In this document: positions 8,757 to 17,295 of the stretch, in pieces
Layout: every line of letters begins with the position of its first letter
Position numbering within the stretch: the stretch's first letter is position 1
Assembly: GCA_016806145.1 (NCBI GenBank)
Contig: CP063167.1
Span: 1,484,501-1,548,500 of the forward strand
Direction of reading: 5' to 3'
DNA from: Variovorax paradoxus
GTDB lineage: Bacteria; Pseudomonadota; Gammaproteobacteria; Burkholderiales; Burkholderiaceae_C
Length of the DNA: 64,000 nt
The notes under the pieces: generated by a model
What the model was told of the DNA's origin: nothing
Databases searched by the model: none
What the model saw: the letters and a program-made list of their open reading frames with translations, nothing else
Translations under genes and position numbers: made by a program

Positions 8757-9726
8757 CGCCGACCAGCTTCGCGAGTTCGCGGTAGCGCACCGCCTCGTCG
8801 GCGATCAGCTGCGTGAATTCCTTGCGGCCGGTGCCCACCACCTCGCCGCCGCTCTGCTGCGCGAGCTGCGCGCGCACGGCCGGGTCGGCCATCACCTTGC
8901 GCATCATCTCCTCGAGCTTGCGCGCCACCGGCGCCGGCGTCTTGGCATGGATCGCGAAGCCGATGAAGGTGTAGAGCGTATAGCCCGGATAGCCGGCCTC
9001 CTGCACCGTGGCCACCTCGGGCAGCAGCGGATGGCGCGTGGCGCCCGCCACGGCCAGCGCGCGTACCTTGCCCGCGTTCACCAGCGGCGCGGCGCCCGCG
9101 ATGTCCATCAGCGCGAGGTCGACCGCGCCGCCGACCACGTCGGTCACCGCCTGCGAGGCGCCCTTGTAGGGCACGTGGTTGAACGCGATGCCGGCGCGCT
9201 GGCCGAGGTCGAGCGCGCCCAGGCGGTAGGTGTTGCCATAGGTGCCGAGGCTGACGCCGCCCTTGTCGCGCCGCGCGGCGGCGACCACGTCGGCCAGGCT
9301 CTTGTAGCGCGAGTCGGGCGAGGTGATGAGCACGGCCACGTGGCGCGTCATGTTGAGCACCGGCAGCAGGTCCTCGGGGCGGTAGGGCAGGTTCTTCACG
9401 AACAGAGGATTGATCACGGTGGCGCTCGGGCTCACCAGCACCACCGTGTAGCCGTCGGCCGGCGCGCTCAGCGCGGCCTGCGTGCCGAGCGTGAGGTCGG
9501 CGCCGGGCTTGTTCTCCACCACCGCGGGCTGGCCCGCGACTTCGCGGAAGTGCTCGGCGAAGGTGCGGGTCATGGTGTCGCCGCTGCTGCCGGGCCCGAT
9601 GGGCACGATGAAGCGGATCGGCCGCGACGGATAGTCGGCGGCCTGCGCGCGGGCCGGCGGCGTCGCCGTCAGCAGCGAGGCGCAGGCGAAGGCGGCCGCG
9701 ATCCACGCGATCCTGGCGTTGGGCAT
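8743..9726 (-). CDS. Bug-type tripartite tricarboxylate transporter receptor
   Basis: A 327-residue Bug receptor. The start at 9726 gives a clean signal peptide (ARIAWIAAAFACASLLTA, cleaved around ARAQA) and has an AGGAGACA ribosome-binding site; a longer upstream reading is leaderless and rejected. The mature protein has the family segments YPSRPIRFIVPIGPGSSGD, AVVENKPGADL, DGYTVVLVSPSA and VPYKGASQAVTDVVGG. The 118 bp upstream, shared with the LysR gene behind it, contains a perfect 9-bp inverted repeat that is a good operator candidate. Confidence 0.92.
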   Translation of the reverse strand: MPNARIAWIAAAFACASLLTATPPARAQAADYPSRPIRFIVPIGPGSSGDTMTRTFAEHFREVAGQPAVVENKPGADLTLGTQAALSAPADGYTVVLVSPSATVINPLFVKNLPYRPEDLLPVLNMTRHVAVLITSPDSRYKSLADVVAAARRDKGGVSLGTYGNTYRLGALDLGQRAGIAFNHVPYKGASQAVTDVVGGAVDLALMDIAGAAPLVNAGKVRALAVAGATRHPLLPEVATVQEAGYPGYTLYTFIGFAIHAKTPAPVARKLEEMMRKVMADPAVRAQLAQQSGGEVVGTGRKEFTQLIADEAVRYRELAKLVGDEIR

Positions 9727-9744
9727 GGTCTTGTCTCCTGTGGT

Positions 9745-9773
9745 TCCTGTCGCGTTCCACGATAGCGACAGGA
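9745..9773. promoter_or_regulatory. Perfect 9-bp inverted repeat upstream of Bug receptor gene
   Basis: TCCTGTCGC (9745-9753) and GCGACAGGA (9765-9773) form an uninterrupted 9-bp dyad around an 11-bp spacer. It begins 18 bp upstream of the Bug start codon at 9726 and lies between that gene and the LysR gene ending at 9845. Position and symmetry suggest a regulator-binding site. A transcript hairpin is also possible, but no T-run follows on either strand. Confidence 0.5.
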
Positions 9774-9844
9774 CCCCGCGCAAGCCATGCGGAAAGGGGC
9801 AATCAGCTATGCGCGATCCGGGCACCGGGCCGCGCCGGACGTAC

Positions 9845-10819
9845 TCAGGCCGGCTGCGTCTCGCGCGCCTGCAGCAGCCGCAGCACGCGCTCGTGGTGGT
9901 CGCGCAGCACCGACACCACGCAGCGCTCGACCGCGAGGCTCGCGCGGTTGATGCGGTGCTTGGCGCCGGTGGCGCAGAAGGTGTGCAGCGTCAGCGCGGG
10001 GCTCACGATGCGTGCACTGGCGAGGTCGCGCTCGTCCTTCGACAGGTAGTCGACCACGCGGTGCACCTGGATGATGGCGTAGCGCCCGCTGTGGCGCACC
10101 ACGTCGCGGATCATCGCGCCCGAGTTGATCTCGAGGTCGGCGCGCAGGTCGAGATCCATGCCCTTGGCCATCTCGCGCACCACGGCCTCGACCGGGTTCG
10201 GCGTGGGCGGTATGACGAGCGGAATGCCGCTGAGCGCCGACAGCGGCAGCGTGGGCTGGCGCATCAGCGGCGAGTCGCGGCGGCCCAGCAGCACCAGATC
10301 GGACGAGAACAGCAGCTGGGCCTGCGCGGGCGGCTCGGCATGGCAGCTGTTGAACACGCCCACGTCGAGCTTGCCGGCGGCCAGCCGGTCCATCACGTCG
10401 CGGCTGTAGCTCTCGTGGATCACCAGCCGGATCTTCGGGAACTGCTCGGTGATGTGGTTCACCAGCGTCGACACCGGCCCTTCGGCGGCCCAGCGCGGCA
10501 GCGCGATCTCGACCGTGCCCGAGGGCTGTTCGTTGGTAGAGGAGGCGAGCTCGAGGAAGCCGGTGGCGCCGTCGAGCAGGCCGTGCGCCACGGGCAGCAG
10601 CGAGGAGCCGAGCTCGGTCAGCAGCACGCCGCGGCCGGTGCGGTTGAAGAGCCGGCCGCCCACCAGCTCCTCGAGCTCGAGCACGCGCCGGCTCAGCATG
10701 GACTGCGAGCACCCGCGCAGCAGGGCGGCTTGCGAGAAGCTGCCCGACTCGGCCGTGGCGACGAAGGCCGAGACGTTTTCGATCTTCAGATCGTCGGCCG
10801 CGCGAACCAGCAACTTCAC
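9845..10819 (-). CDS. LysR-family transcriptional regulator
   Basis: A 324-residue LysR regulator. I place the start at the GTG at 10819 because GGAGGAGA sits six bases upstream; an in-frame ATG 39 bp further upstream lacks such a site. The N-terminal helix-turn-helix covers roughly residues 10-65 (IENVSAFVATAESGSFSQAA, then MLSRRVLELEELVGGRLFNR). The co-inducer domain follows from about residue 90. It is upstream of the Bug/crotonase pair on the same strand and divergent from the DUF2889 gene and the 11.6-19.5 kb operon. Either or both could be its targets. Confidence 0.92.
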   Translation of the reverse strand: MKLLVRAADDLKIENVSAFVATAESGSFSQAALLRGCSQSMLSRRVLELEELVGGRLFNRTGRGVLLTELGSSLLPVAHGLLDGATGFLELASSTNEQPSGTVEIALPRWAAEGPVSTLVNHITEQFPKIRLVIHESYSRDVMDRLAAGKLDVGVFNSCHAEPPAQAQLLFSSDLVLLGRRDSPLMRQPTLPLSALSGIPLVIPPTPNPVEAVVREMAKGMDLDLRADLEINSGAMIRDVVRHSGRYAIIQVHRVVDYLSKDERDLASARIVSPALTLHTFCATGAKHRINRASLAVERCVVSVLRDHHERVLRLLQARETQPA

Positions 10820-10920
10820 TTTCTGTCTCCTCCCGGCAGCAGGACTTGCGGCCTGCAATTTTCACATAGCAGGCATGCGCGGTGCAGGGCTGCGAGGCCG
10901 CTTCGCGGGTTCTAGAGTCC

Positions 10921-10932
10921 GGGTATTTACCC
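10921..10932. promoter_or_regulatory. GGGTA-TT-TACCC dyad between LysR gene and DUF2889 gene
   Basis: A short palindrome with 5-bp arms and a 2-bp spacer lies 28 bp upstream of the DUF2889 start codon at 10961, in the 141-bp divergent region. Flanking CTAGAG copies at 10912-10917 and 10933-10938 frame it. This could be part of the binding site of the divergently encoded LysR regulator, but it is short and not a textbook T-N11-A box. Confidence 0.3.
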
Positions 10933-10960
10933 TAGAGCGGCGGTTCGCGTCGCATGCGCG

Positions 10961-11545
10961 ATGACGACTTCCGACCCCTCCATCTCCTCGCCCGCGCGGC
11001 GTCTGCTCCACACGCGTGAAGTGCTCTGCCAGGGCTACGAGCGCGACGACGGCCTGTGGGACATCGAGGCGCGCATGAGCGACGTCAAGACCCACCCGAT
11101 GCACCACGACGACGGCCGCGTGCGCCTGCCCGCGGGCCGCTTCATGCATCGCATGGGCCTGTGCCTCACGGTGGACGAGGGCCTGCGCATCGTCGCGGCG
11201 CGTGCCTGGACCGAGCATGCGCCCAATGCCGAGTGCATGGACATCGGGGCGTCCTACGAGGCGCTGGTCGGCCTGTCGATCGGGCCCGGCTTCACCTCGC
11301 GCGTGAAGGAGCGCTTCGGCGGCGCGGCCGGCTGCACGCACCTGACCGAGCTGCTCGGTCCCGTGGCCACCACTGCGTTCCAGACGCTGTTCCCGGTGTT
11401 CGAGCAGCGGCGCCGCGCGCGCTTGCTGAGCGACCCCGAAGGCGCGGCGCGCACGCGGCCGCCGCTGCTCGACAGCTGCTTCGCGCTGCGCGCCGAGGGC
11501 GAGGTCGCGCGCGGGCGCTGGCCGGCCTTCGCCAAACCTGCATAG
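10961..11545 (+). CDS. DUF2889 family protein
   Basis: A 194-residue soluble protein that I assign to DUF2889 from its pattern: RRLLHTREVLCQGYERDDGL, then LWDIEARMSDVKTHP, a central GRFMHRMGLCLTVDEGLRI strand pair, and the C-terminal FGGAAGCTHLTELLGPVA. The function of the family is not known; members often sit beside acyl-CoA catabolic genes. The conserved Cys-Thr-His-Leu near residue 125 could be a ligand or metal site (inference). It is the first gene of a plus-strand run leading into the SDR operon 100 bp downstream. Confidence 0.85.
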   Translation: MTTSDPSISSPARRLLHTREVLCQGYERDDGLWDIEARMSDVKTHPMHHDDGRVRLPAGRFMHRMGLCLTVDEGLRIVAARAWTEHAPNAECMDIGASYEALVGLSIGPGFTSRVKERFGGAAGCTHLTELLGPVATTAFQTLFPVFEQRRRARLLSDPEGAARTRPPLLDSCFALRAEGEVARGRWPAFAKPA

Positions 11546-11645
11546 CTGCCATCCGCATCGCGTGGGTACGCCGCGCGGCCTCGCTGCCTACATTGAACGC
11601 ATCCCGTTCGTTGTTGAACCGGATCGAACATTCACAGGAGACGAA

Positions 11646-12563
11646 ATGGCAGGAGTTCTGGAAGGAAAGGTCGTGCTCGTGACCGGCGCGGGCCGGGGCG
11701 TGGGACGCGAGATCGCGCTGCTGGCGGCGCGGCAGGGCGCGAGCGTGGTGGTCAACGACCTCGGCGGCGCATCCGACGGCGAAGGCGAGGGCACGATCGA
11801 TCCCGCCTCGGAGGTGGTGAACCTGATCCGCGCCGAGGGCGGCAAGGCGGTGGCCAACGGCGACAGCGTGTCGAATGCCGACGCCGCGGCGCGCATGGTG
11901 CAGGCCGCGATCGACAACTTCGGCCGGCTCGACGGCGTGGTCAACAACGCGGGCATCCTGCGCGACCGCATGTTCCACAAGATGAGCACGCTCGACTGGC
12001 AGCAGGTGATCGACGTGCACCTGCAGGGCACCTACCACGTGAGCCGCGCGGCCGCGATGCTGTTCCGCGAGCAGCAGTCGGGCGCCTACGTGCACATGAC
12101 CTCGGCCGCGGGGCTGGTCGGCAACATCGGCCAGGCCAACTACTCGGCCGCCAAGCTCGGCATCGTCGGCATCTCGCGCTCGATCGCGCTCGAGATGGCG
12201 CGCTGCCACGTGCGCTCCAACTGTGTCTCGCCCTGGGCCTGGAGCCGCCTGATCGGCACCCTGCCCGCGGAGACCGAGGAGCAGAAGCGCCGGCTCGAGC
12301 GCTTCAAGCAGATGACGGCCGACAAGATCGCGCCGATGGTCGTGTACCTGCTGTCGGACCTCGCCGCGGCGGTGAGCGGCCAGATCTTCGGCGTGCGCAA
12401 GAACGAGATCATGCTGTTCAGCCAGCCGCGGCCGCTGCGCACCGTGCACCGCTCGGAGGGCTGGACCGTCGAGAGCATCGCCGAGCACGCCATGCCCGCG
12501 ATGCAATCCAGCCTGGTGCCGATGGAAAGCGCGCGCGAGGCCTTCGCATGGACGCCGGTGTGA
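11646..12563 (+). CDS. SDR oxidoreductase, MFE-2-like (R)-3-hydroxyacyl-CoA dehydrogenase
   Basis: A 305-residue short-chain dehydrogenase. The NAD-binding motif TGAGRGVG is at residues 13-20, followed by VVVNDLGG; Ser153, Tyr166 and Lys170 form the catalytic set (YSAAK). The NDLGG stretch and overall length resemble the dehydrogenase domain of peroxisomal multifunctional enzyme type 2. The start is the ATG at 11646 with AGGAGA upstream; the longer open frame is not SDR-like. The hydratase-2 gene overlaps the 3' end by 16 bp, so together they look like a split MFE-2 acting on (R)-3-hydroxyacyl-CoA. Confidence 0.88.
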   Translation: MAGVLEGKVVLVTGAGRGVGREIALLAARQGASVVVNDLGGASDGEGEGTIDPASEVVNLIRAEGGKAVANGDSVSNADAAARMVQAAIDNFGRLDGVVNNAGILRDRMFHKMSTLDWQQVIDVHLQGTYHVSRAAAMLFREQQSGAYVHMTSAAGLVGNIGQANYSAAKLGIVGISRSIALEMARCHVRSNCVSPWAWSRLIGTLPAETEEQKRRLERFKQMTADKIAPMVVYLLSDLAAAVSGQIFGVRKNEIMLFSQPRPLRTVHRSEGWTVESIAEHAMPAMQSSLVPMESAREAFAWTPV

Positions 12564-13447
12564 GTCGCGCGATGGCCTTCGATCCCGACAAGCTGCTGCA
12601 GCGCCGCTTCGCGCCGGTGGCGCAGAGCTATACCGCCAAGGACTCGATCCTCTACGCGCTGGGCCTGGGCTTCGGCCGCGACCCGCTCGATGCGCGCGAG
12701 CTGCCCTTCGTCTACGAGGAACGGCAGCAGGCCGTGCCGACCCAGGCCGCCGTGCTCGGCTATCCGGGCTTCTGGATGAAGGAGCCCGACACCGGCATCG
12801 ACTGGCGCAAGGTGCTGCATGCCAGCCAGTCGGTGCAGCTGCACCGGCCGCTCGCGCCGGCCGCCACCGTGATCGGGCGCACGCGCGTCAAGGCGATCCT
12901 CGACAAGGGGCCCGAGGTGGGCGCGCTGTTCTTCGTCGAGCGCACGCTCGAGGACGGCGACGGCGAATTGCTGGCCACGGTGGAGCAGGCGGTGATGGCG
13001 CGCGGCAACGGCGGCTTCGGCGGCGCGAGTGGCCCGTCGCCCGCGGCACCCAAGGTGCCCGACACGCCGCCCGACCACGTGTGTGACCTGCCGACCTCGC
13101 CCTCGCAGGCGCTGCTGTACCGGCTCTCGGGCGACCTGAATCCGCTGCATGCCGACCCCGAGGTGGCGCGCGTCGGCGGCTTCGAGCGGCCGATCCTGCA
13201 TGGCCTGTGCACCTACGGCATCGCCTGCCATGCGCTGCTGCGCACGCTGTGCGGCTACGTGCCGCAGCGGCTGCGGCGCATCGACACGCGCTTCACCTCG
13301 CCGGTGTATCCGGGCGAGACGATTCGCGTCGAGATCTGGGGCTCGCAGGGCGAGGTGCGCTTTCGCGCGACCGCGCTCGAGCGCCAGGTCATGGTGCTGA
13401 ACAACGGCCTGGCCGTGATCGACGCTGCCGCGGGAGGCCCGCGATGA
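12548..13447 (+). CDS. Hydratase-2-type MaoC protein (double hot-dog)
   Basis: A 299-residue two-domain hot-dog protein. The second half carries the complete hydratase-2 signature SGDLNPLH with Asp196, Asn198 and His201, followed by FERPILHGLCTYG. Size and arrangement match the (R)-specific 2-enoyl-CoA hydratase 2 of eukaryotic MFE-2, in which the N-terminal domain has lost the catalytic residues and binds bulky acyl chains. It should hydrate 2-enoyl-CoA to (R)-3-hydroxyacyl-CoA for the SDR encoded just upstream. The stop overlaps the next start (ATGA). Confidence 0.92.
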   Translation: MDAGVSRAMAFDPDKLLQRRFAPVAQSYTAKDSILYALGLGFGRDPLDARELPFVYEERQQAVPTQAAVLGYPGFWMKEPDTGIDWRKVLHASQSVQLHRPLAPAATVIGRTRVKAILDKGPEVGALFFVERTLEDGDGELLATVEQAVMARGNGGFGGASGPSPAAPKVPDTPPDHVCDLPTSPSQALLYRLSGDLNPLHADPEVARVGGFERPILHGLCTYGIACHALLRTLCGYVPQRLRRIDTRFTSPVYPGETIRVEIWGSQGEVRFRATALERQVMVLNNGLAVIDAAAGGPR

Positions 13448-14916
13448 ACGGCATCGTGGCCTTCGGTGCCTACGTTCCGCGACTGCGTCTGCAGCGCGAG
13501 GCCGTGGTGCGCGCCAACGCCTGGTTCGACGGATCGCTGGCGGCGCACCGCGCGGGCGAACGCGCCATGTGCAACTTCGACGAGGACGCGGTCACGATGG
13601 CGGTGGAGGCCGCGCGCGACTGCCTCGGCGCGCTCGATGCGGCGAAGGTCGACGACCTGCAGCTGGCCTCGACCTCGCTGCCCTATGCGAGCCGCCTGAA
13701 CGCGAGCATCGTCGCGCAGGCGCTGAACCTCGGCGAGGAGGTCGGCGCGATCGACGTCACCGGTTCGCAGCGCGGCGCCACCTCGGCGCTGATGCAGGCC
13801 CTGCGCGGCGGCGCGGGCCGCCGCACCCTGGTGGTCGCGAGCGACCGGCGCAAGGCCAAGGTGGCCAGCGCGCAGGAACTGCTCTACGGCGATGCGGCCG
13901 CGGCGGTGCTGGTCGGCGACGGCGAGGTCATCGCGCAGCCGCTGGCCCTGGTGAGCCGTACGGTCGACATGGCCGACCACTACCGCGGTGCCGGCGCCGC
14001 CACCGACACCTACTGGGAGGAGCGCTGGATCCGCGAGGAGGGCCATCTGCGGCAGGTGCCGCCGGCCATCGCGGATGCGCTCGCGCAGGCTGGGCTGACG
14101 GCGGCGCAGGTCGACCGGCTGTGCATCGCCCTGCCCCACAAGGGCGTGCCGCAGCGCCTGGCCAAGCTCGCGGGCATCGCCTCCGAACGCCTGCACGACA
14201 CACTCGCCGCGAGCGTCGGCAATGCCGGCGCGGCCCATCCGCTGCTGATGCTCGCGCATGCGTTGGGCGAGGCGGCACCGGGCCAGGTGCTGGTGCTGGT
14301 GGCCTTCGGGCAGGGCGTGGACGTGCTGGTGCTGCGCACCACCGAGGCGCTGCGCGCGCGGCCGCCGCGCACCGGCGCGCAGGGCTGGCTGGCGCGCGGC
14401 AGCGCCGAGCACAACTACATGAAGTTCCTGGTCTTCAACGACCTGCTGCCGCTGGAGCGCGGCATGCGCGCGGACAACGACAAGCTCACGCCGCTGAGCG
14501 TGGAGTACCGCCACCGCAAGACGGTGCACGGCTTCGTCGGCGGCCGCTGCGGTGCCTGCGGCACCGCGCAGTGGCCGCGCACCGACATCTGCGTCAACCC
14601 GGCCTGCGGCGCCACCGGCACGCAGCAGGACCTGCCGTTCGCCGACACGCCGGCGCGCGTCATGACCTACACCGCCGACCGGCTGGCCTATTCGCCGAGC
14701 CCGCCGGCCTGCTACGGCATGGTGCAGTTCGAGGGCGGGGGCCGGCTGATGATGGATTTCACCGACGTAGACGAGCAGCAGCTCGCCGTCGGCCTGCCGA
14801 TGCGCATGAGCTTCCGCATCAAGGCCGTCGACACCGCCCGCGGCTACGTCCGCTATTTCTGGAAGGCGGCCGTCGCAGGTCCGCAGGAGAACACGCATGG
14901 CAACGGGAATTCGTGA
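13444..14916 (+). CDS. HMG-CoA-synthase-like / Zn-ribbon OB-fold (DUF35) fusion, catalytic Cys replaced by Gln
   Basis: A 490-residue fusion. Residues 1 to about 330 follow the HMG-CoA synthase fold; about 345-480 is a DUF35-type Zn-ribbon/OB-fold domain with an intact CxxC-x10-CxxxxC cluster (CGAC ... CVNPAC). In the synthase part the catalytic Cys position, aligned by CxxAT-type spacing, reads Gln109 in GSQRGATSAL; the general-base Glu position reads Thr77 in ASTS; His232 in LPHKG and the Asn of VGNAG are kept. These positions match S. aureus MvaS Cys111, Glu79 and His233 within two residues. It is unlikely to condense acetyl-CoA. The DUF35 domain probably docks on the thiolase encoded next, as in archaeal thiolase/HMGCS/DUF35 and BbsAB complexes. 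The next gene overlaps by 20 bp. Confidence 0.82.
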   Translation: MNGIVAFGAYVPRLRLQREAVVRANAWFDGSLAAHRAGERAMCNFDEDAVTMAVEAARDCLGALDAAKVDDLQLASTSLPYASRLNASIVAQALNLGEEVGAIDVTGSQRGATSALMQALRGGAGRRTLVVASDRRKAKVASAQELLYGDAAAAVLVGDGEVIAQPLALVSRTVDMADHYRGAGAATDTYWEERWIREEGHLRQVPPAIADALAQAGLTAAQVDRLCIALPHKGVPQRLAKLAGIASERLHDTLAASVGNAGAAHPLLMLAHALGEAAPGQVLVLVAFGQGVDVLVLRTTEALRARPPRTGAQGWLARGSAEHNYMKFLVFNDLLPLERGMRADNDKLTPLSVEYRHRKTVHGFVGGRCGACGTAQWPRTDICVNPACGATGTQQDLPFADTPARVMTYTADRLAYSPSPPACYGMVQFEGGGRLMMDFTDVDEQQLAVGLPMRMSFRIKAVDTARGYVRYFWKAAVAGPQENTHGNGNS

Positions 14917-16102
14917 CAAGGTCGTCATCCTCGGCATGGGCTGCTCGCGCTTCGGCGAGCGCTGGGACTGCAGCGCCGAGAACCTCGCGGTGGAGGCCTT
15001 CACCGAATGCCTGGCCGACGCGGGCATCGGCAAGGAGCAGCTGCAGGCCGCCTGGCTCGGCATGGGCATCGAGACCCAGCACCTGGGCAGCGGCGGCGTG
15101 CCGCTGGGCGTGACCTTGCGGCTGCCGAACATCCCGGTGTCGCGCGTGGAGAACTTCTGCGCCTCGGGCTCGGAGGCATTGCGCGGCGCGGCCTATGCGG
15201 TGGCGTCGGGCGCCTGCGACTTCGCGCTGGCCTTCGGCATCGAGAAGCTCAAGGACACCGGCTACGGCGGCCTGCCGCAGCGCCCGCGCGGCCCGTTCAA
15301 CGACATGGTGTGGCCCAACATCAGCGCGCCGGGCTCGTTCGCGCAGCTGGCCAGCGCCTACCGCGCCAAGCACCGCATCGACGCGAAGGACCTCAAGCGC
15401 GCGATCGCCCACGTGTCGGTGAAGAGCCATGCCAACGCGGGCCGCAATCCCAAGGCCCACCTGCGCAACCCGATCACCATGGACGACGTCATCCACTCGC
15501 CGATGATCGCCGAGCCGCTGGGCCTGTACGACTGCTGCGGCGTGTCCGACGGCGCGGCCTGCGCCATCCTGACCACGCCCGACATCGCGCGCGGCCTGGG
15601 CAAGAAGGACCTGGTGGCGCTGAAGGCGCTGCAGCTCGCGGTCTCCAGCGGCAGCGAGGCCTCGTTCGACGACTGGGACGGCAGCTACTTCCAGACCACG
15701 CGCGTGGCCTCGGCGCGCGCCTACGAGGAGGCCGGCATCCGCCGCCCGCGCGAGCAGATCGACCTGCTCGAGGTGCACGACTGCTTCTCCATCACCGAGC
15801 TGGTGACCATGGAGGACATGCACATCTCGCCCGAGGGCCGCGCCTCGCACGACGTGCTCGACGGCTTCTACGACGCCGACGGCACCATGCCCTGCCAGAT
15901 CGACGGCGGCCTCAAGTGCTTCGGCCATCCGATCGGCGCGACGGGCCTGCGCATGGCCTACGAGATGTACCTGCAGATGCAGGGCCGCGCCGGCGCCCGC
16001 CAGCGCAGCGACGACCCGTCCCTCGGCGTGATCCACAACCTGGGCGGCTTCCCCTGGCAGAACGTGTGCAGCGTGTCGGTGCTGGGCAAGTACGGCGCCT
16101 GA
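14897..16102 (+). CDS. Thiolase, SCP2/non-decarboxylating type
   Basis: A 401-residue thiolase. Cys88 in ENFCASGSEA is the acyl-accepting cysteine; EVHDCFSITE and CFGHPIGATG carry the conserved Asn/His-type loop and catalytic His. It belongs to the SCP2-like branch rather than the FadA branch. In the archaeal mevalonate complex, in BbsAB of toluene degradation and in Ltp2 of steroid degradation, related thiolase-fold enzymes require a DUF35 partner; here that domain is fused to the preceding gene product, with which this gene overlaps. Expected reaction: thiolytic or retro-Claisen/aldol cleavage of a branched 3-ketoacyl- or 3-hydroxyacyl-CoA. Confidence 0.9.
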   Translation: MATGIRDKVVILGMGCSRFGERWDCSAENLAVEAFTECLADAGIGKEQLQAAWLGMGIETQHLGSGGVPLGVTLRLPNIPVSRVENFCASGSEALRGAAYAVASGACDFALAFGIEKLKDTGYGGLPQRPRGPFNDMVWPNISAPGSFAQLASAYRAKHRIDAKDLKRAIAHVSVKSHANAGRNPKAHLRNPITMDDVIHSPMIAEPLGLYDCCGVSDGAACAILTTPDIARGLGKKDLVALKALQLAVSSGSEASFDDWDGSYFQTTRVASARAYEEAGIRRPREQIDLLEVHDCFSITELVTMEDMHISPEGRASHDVLDGFYDADGTMPCQIDGGLKCFGHPIGATGLRMAYEMYLQMQGRAGARQRSDDPSLGVIHNLGGFPWQNVCSVSVLGKYGA

Positions 16103-16137
16103 AGCGGCGCCGGACAAAAACACAAAGGAGACATACC

Positions 16138-17295
16138 GTGCTGATGGACGAATACCGATCGCCCTGGCGAACGCCCGAGGTCGAGCAGTTCCAGGAAACC
16201 GCGCGCCGCTTCTGGACGGCCGAACTGATCCCCCACGTGGAACGCTGGGAGGCCCAGGGCCACATCGACCGCGGCGTGTGGAGGCGGCTGGGCGAGATGG
16301 GCTTCCTGCTGGCCGACCTGCCCTCCGGCTACGGCGGCGGCGATGGCGACTACGCGCACCTGGCCGCGCTGGTGGAGACCAGCGCCGCGTGCGGCTTCGG
16401 GCCGGGCTTCGGCCCGCACTACATCGTGGGCCACTACCTGCACCACTACGGCAGCGAGGCGCAGAAGCGGCGCTGGCTGCCGGGCATGGCCAGCGGCGAC
16501 ATCGTGGCCTCGATCGGCATGTCCGAGCCCGGCGCGGGCTCCGACCTGCAGGGCATCCGCACGCGGGCGCGGCGCGATGGCGAGCACTACGTCATCGACG
16601 GCTCGAAGACCTTCAACACCAACGGCCACCATGCCGACCTGGTGATGCTGGCGGTGAAGACCGACGCGGCGCTGGGCGCGAAGGGCGTGTCGCTGCTGAT
16701 GGTCGAGACGCGCGATCTCGCGGGCTTTCGCCGCGGTGCGCCGCTCGACAAGATCGGCCTGAAGGCGCAGGACACGGTGGAGCTGTTCTTCGACCAGGTG
16801 CGGGTGCCGGTGTCGAGCCTGCTGGGCACGGGCGAGGGGCAGGGCTTCGCGCAGATGATGTCGCAGCTGCCCTACGAGCGCATGCTGATCGGCATCCGGG
16901 CCGTCTGCAACATGGAGCGCGCGCTCGAGCTCACGCTGGCGCACGTGCACCAGCGCCAGGCCTTCGGGCAGCCGCTGTTCAAGCTGCAGAACACGCGCTT
17001 CGAGCTGGCCGAGATGAAGACCGAGGCCACGCTGGCGCGGCTGTTCGTCGACCAGTGCATCGGCTGGCAGCAGGAGGGGCGGCTCGATGCGGCCACCGCC
17101 GCGATGGCCAAGTGGTGGGGCACGCAGAAGGAGTGCGAGACCATCGACCGCTGCCTGCAGCTGTTCGGCGGCTACGGCTTCATGCGCGAGTACCCGATCG
17201 GGCGCATGTTCGTCGACTCGCGCGGCCAGAAGATCTACGGCGGCGCCAACGAGGTGATGAAGGAGATCATCGCCCGCCAGCTGGTGCCCCGATGA
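16138..17295 (+). CDS. Acyl-CoA dehydrogenase
   Basis: A 385-residue acyl-CoA dehydrogenase. I choose the GTG at 16138 because AAGGAG ends seven bases upstream; an ATG six bases later is the alternative. SIGMSEPGAGSDLQGIR (about 123-139) contacts FAD and substrate. The C-terminal loop reads IYGGANEVMKE, so the medium-chain Glu is absent, but the Glu of QLPYERML fits the LCAD-type catalytic base. It should introduce the 2,3-double bond hydrated by the upstream hydratase-2. The stop overlaps the next start (ATGA). Confidence 0.92.
   Translation: MLMDEYRSPWRTPEVEQFQETARRFWTAELIPHVERWEAQGHIDRGVWRRLGEMGFLLADLPSGYGGGDGDYAHLAALVETSAACGFGPGFGPHYIVGHYLHHYGSEAQKRRWLPGMASGDIVASIGMSEPGAGSDLQGIRTRARRDGEHYVIDGSKTFNTNGHHADLVMLAVKTDAALGAKGVSLLMVETRDLAGFRRGAPLDKIGLKAQDTVELFFDQVRVPVSSLLGTGEGQGFAQMMSQLPYERMLIGIRAVCNMERALELTLAHVHQRQAFGQPLFKLQNTRFELAEMKTEATLARLFVDQCIGWQQEGRLDAATAAMAKWWGTQKECETIDRCLQLFGGYGFMREYPIGRMFVDSRGQKIYGGANEVMKEIIARQLVPR

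Noticed and set aside
11595..11609. GAACG-N5-CGTTC dyad upstream of the SDR operon
   Set aside because: Five-base arms are not significant alone and no regulator gene is directly linked.
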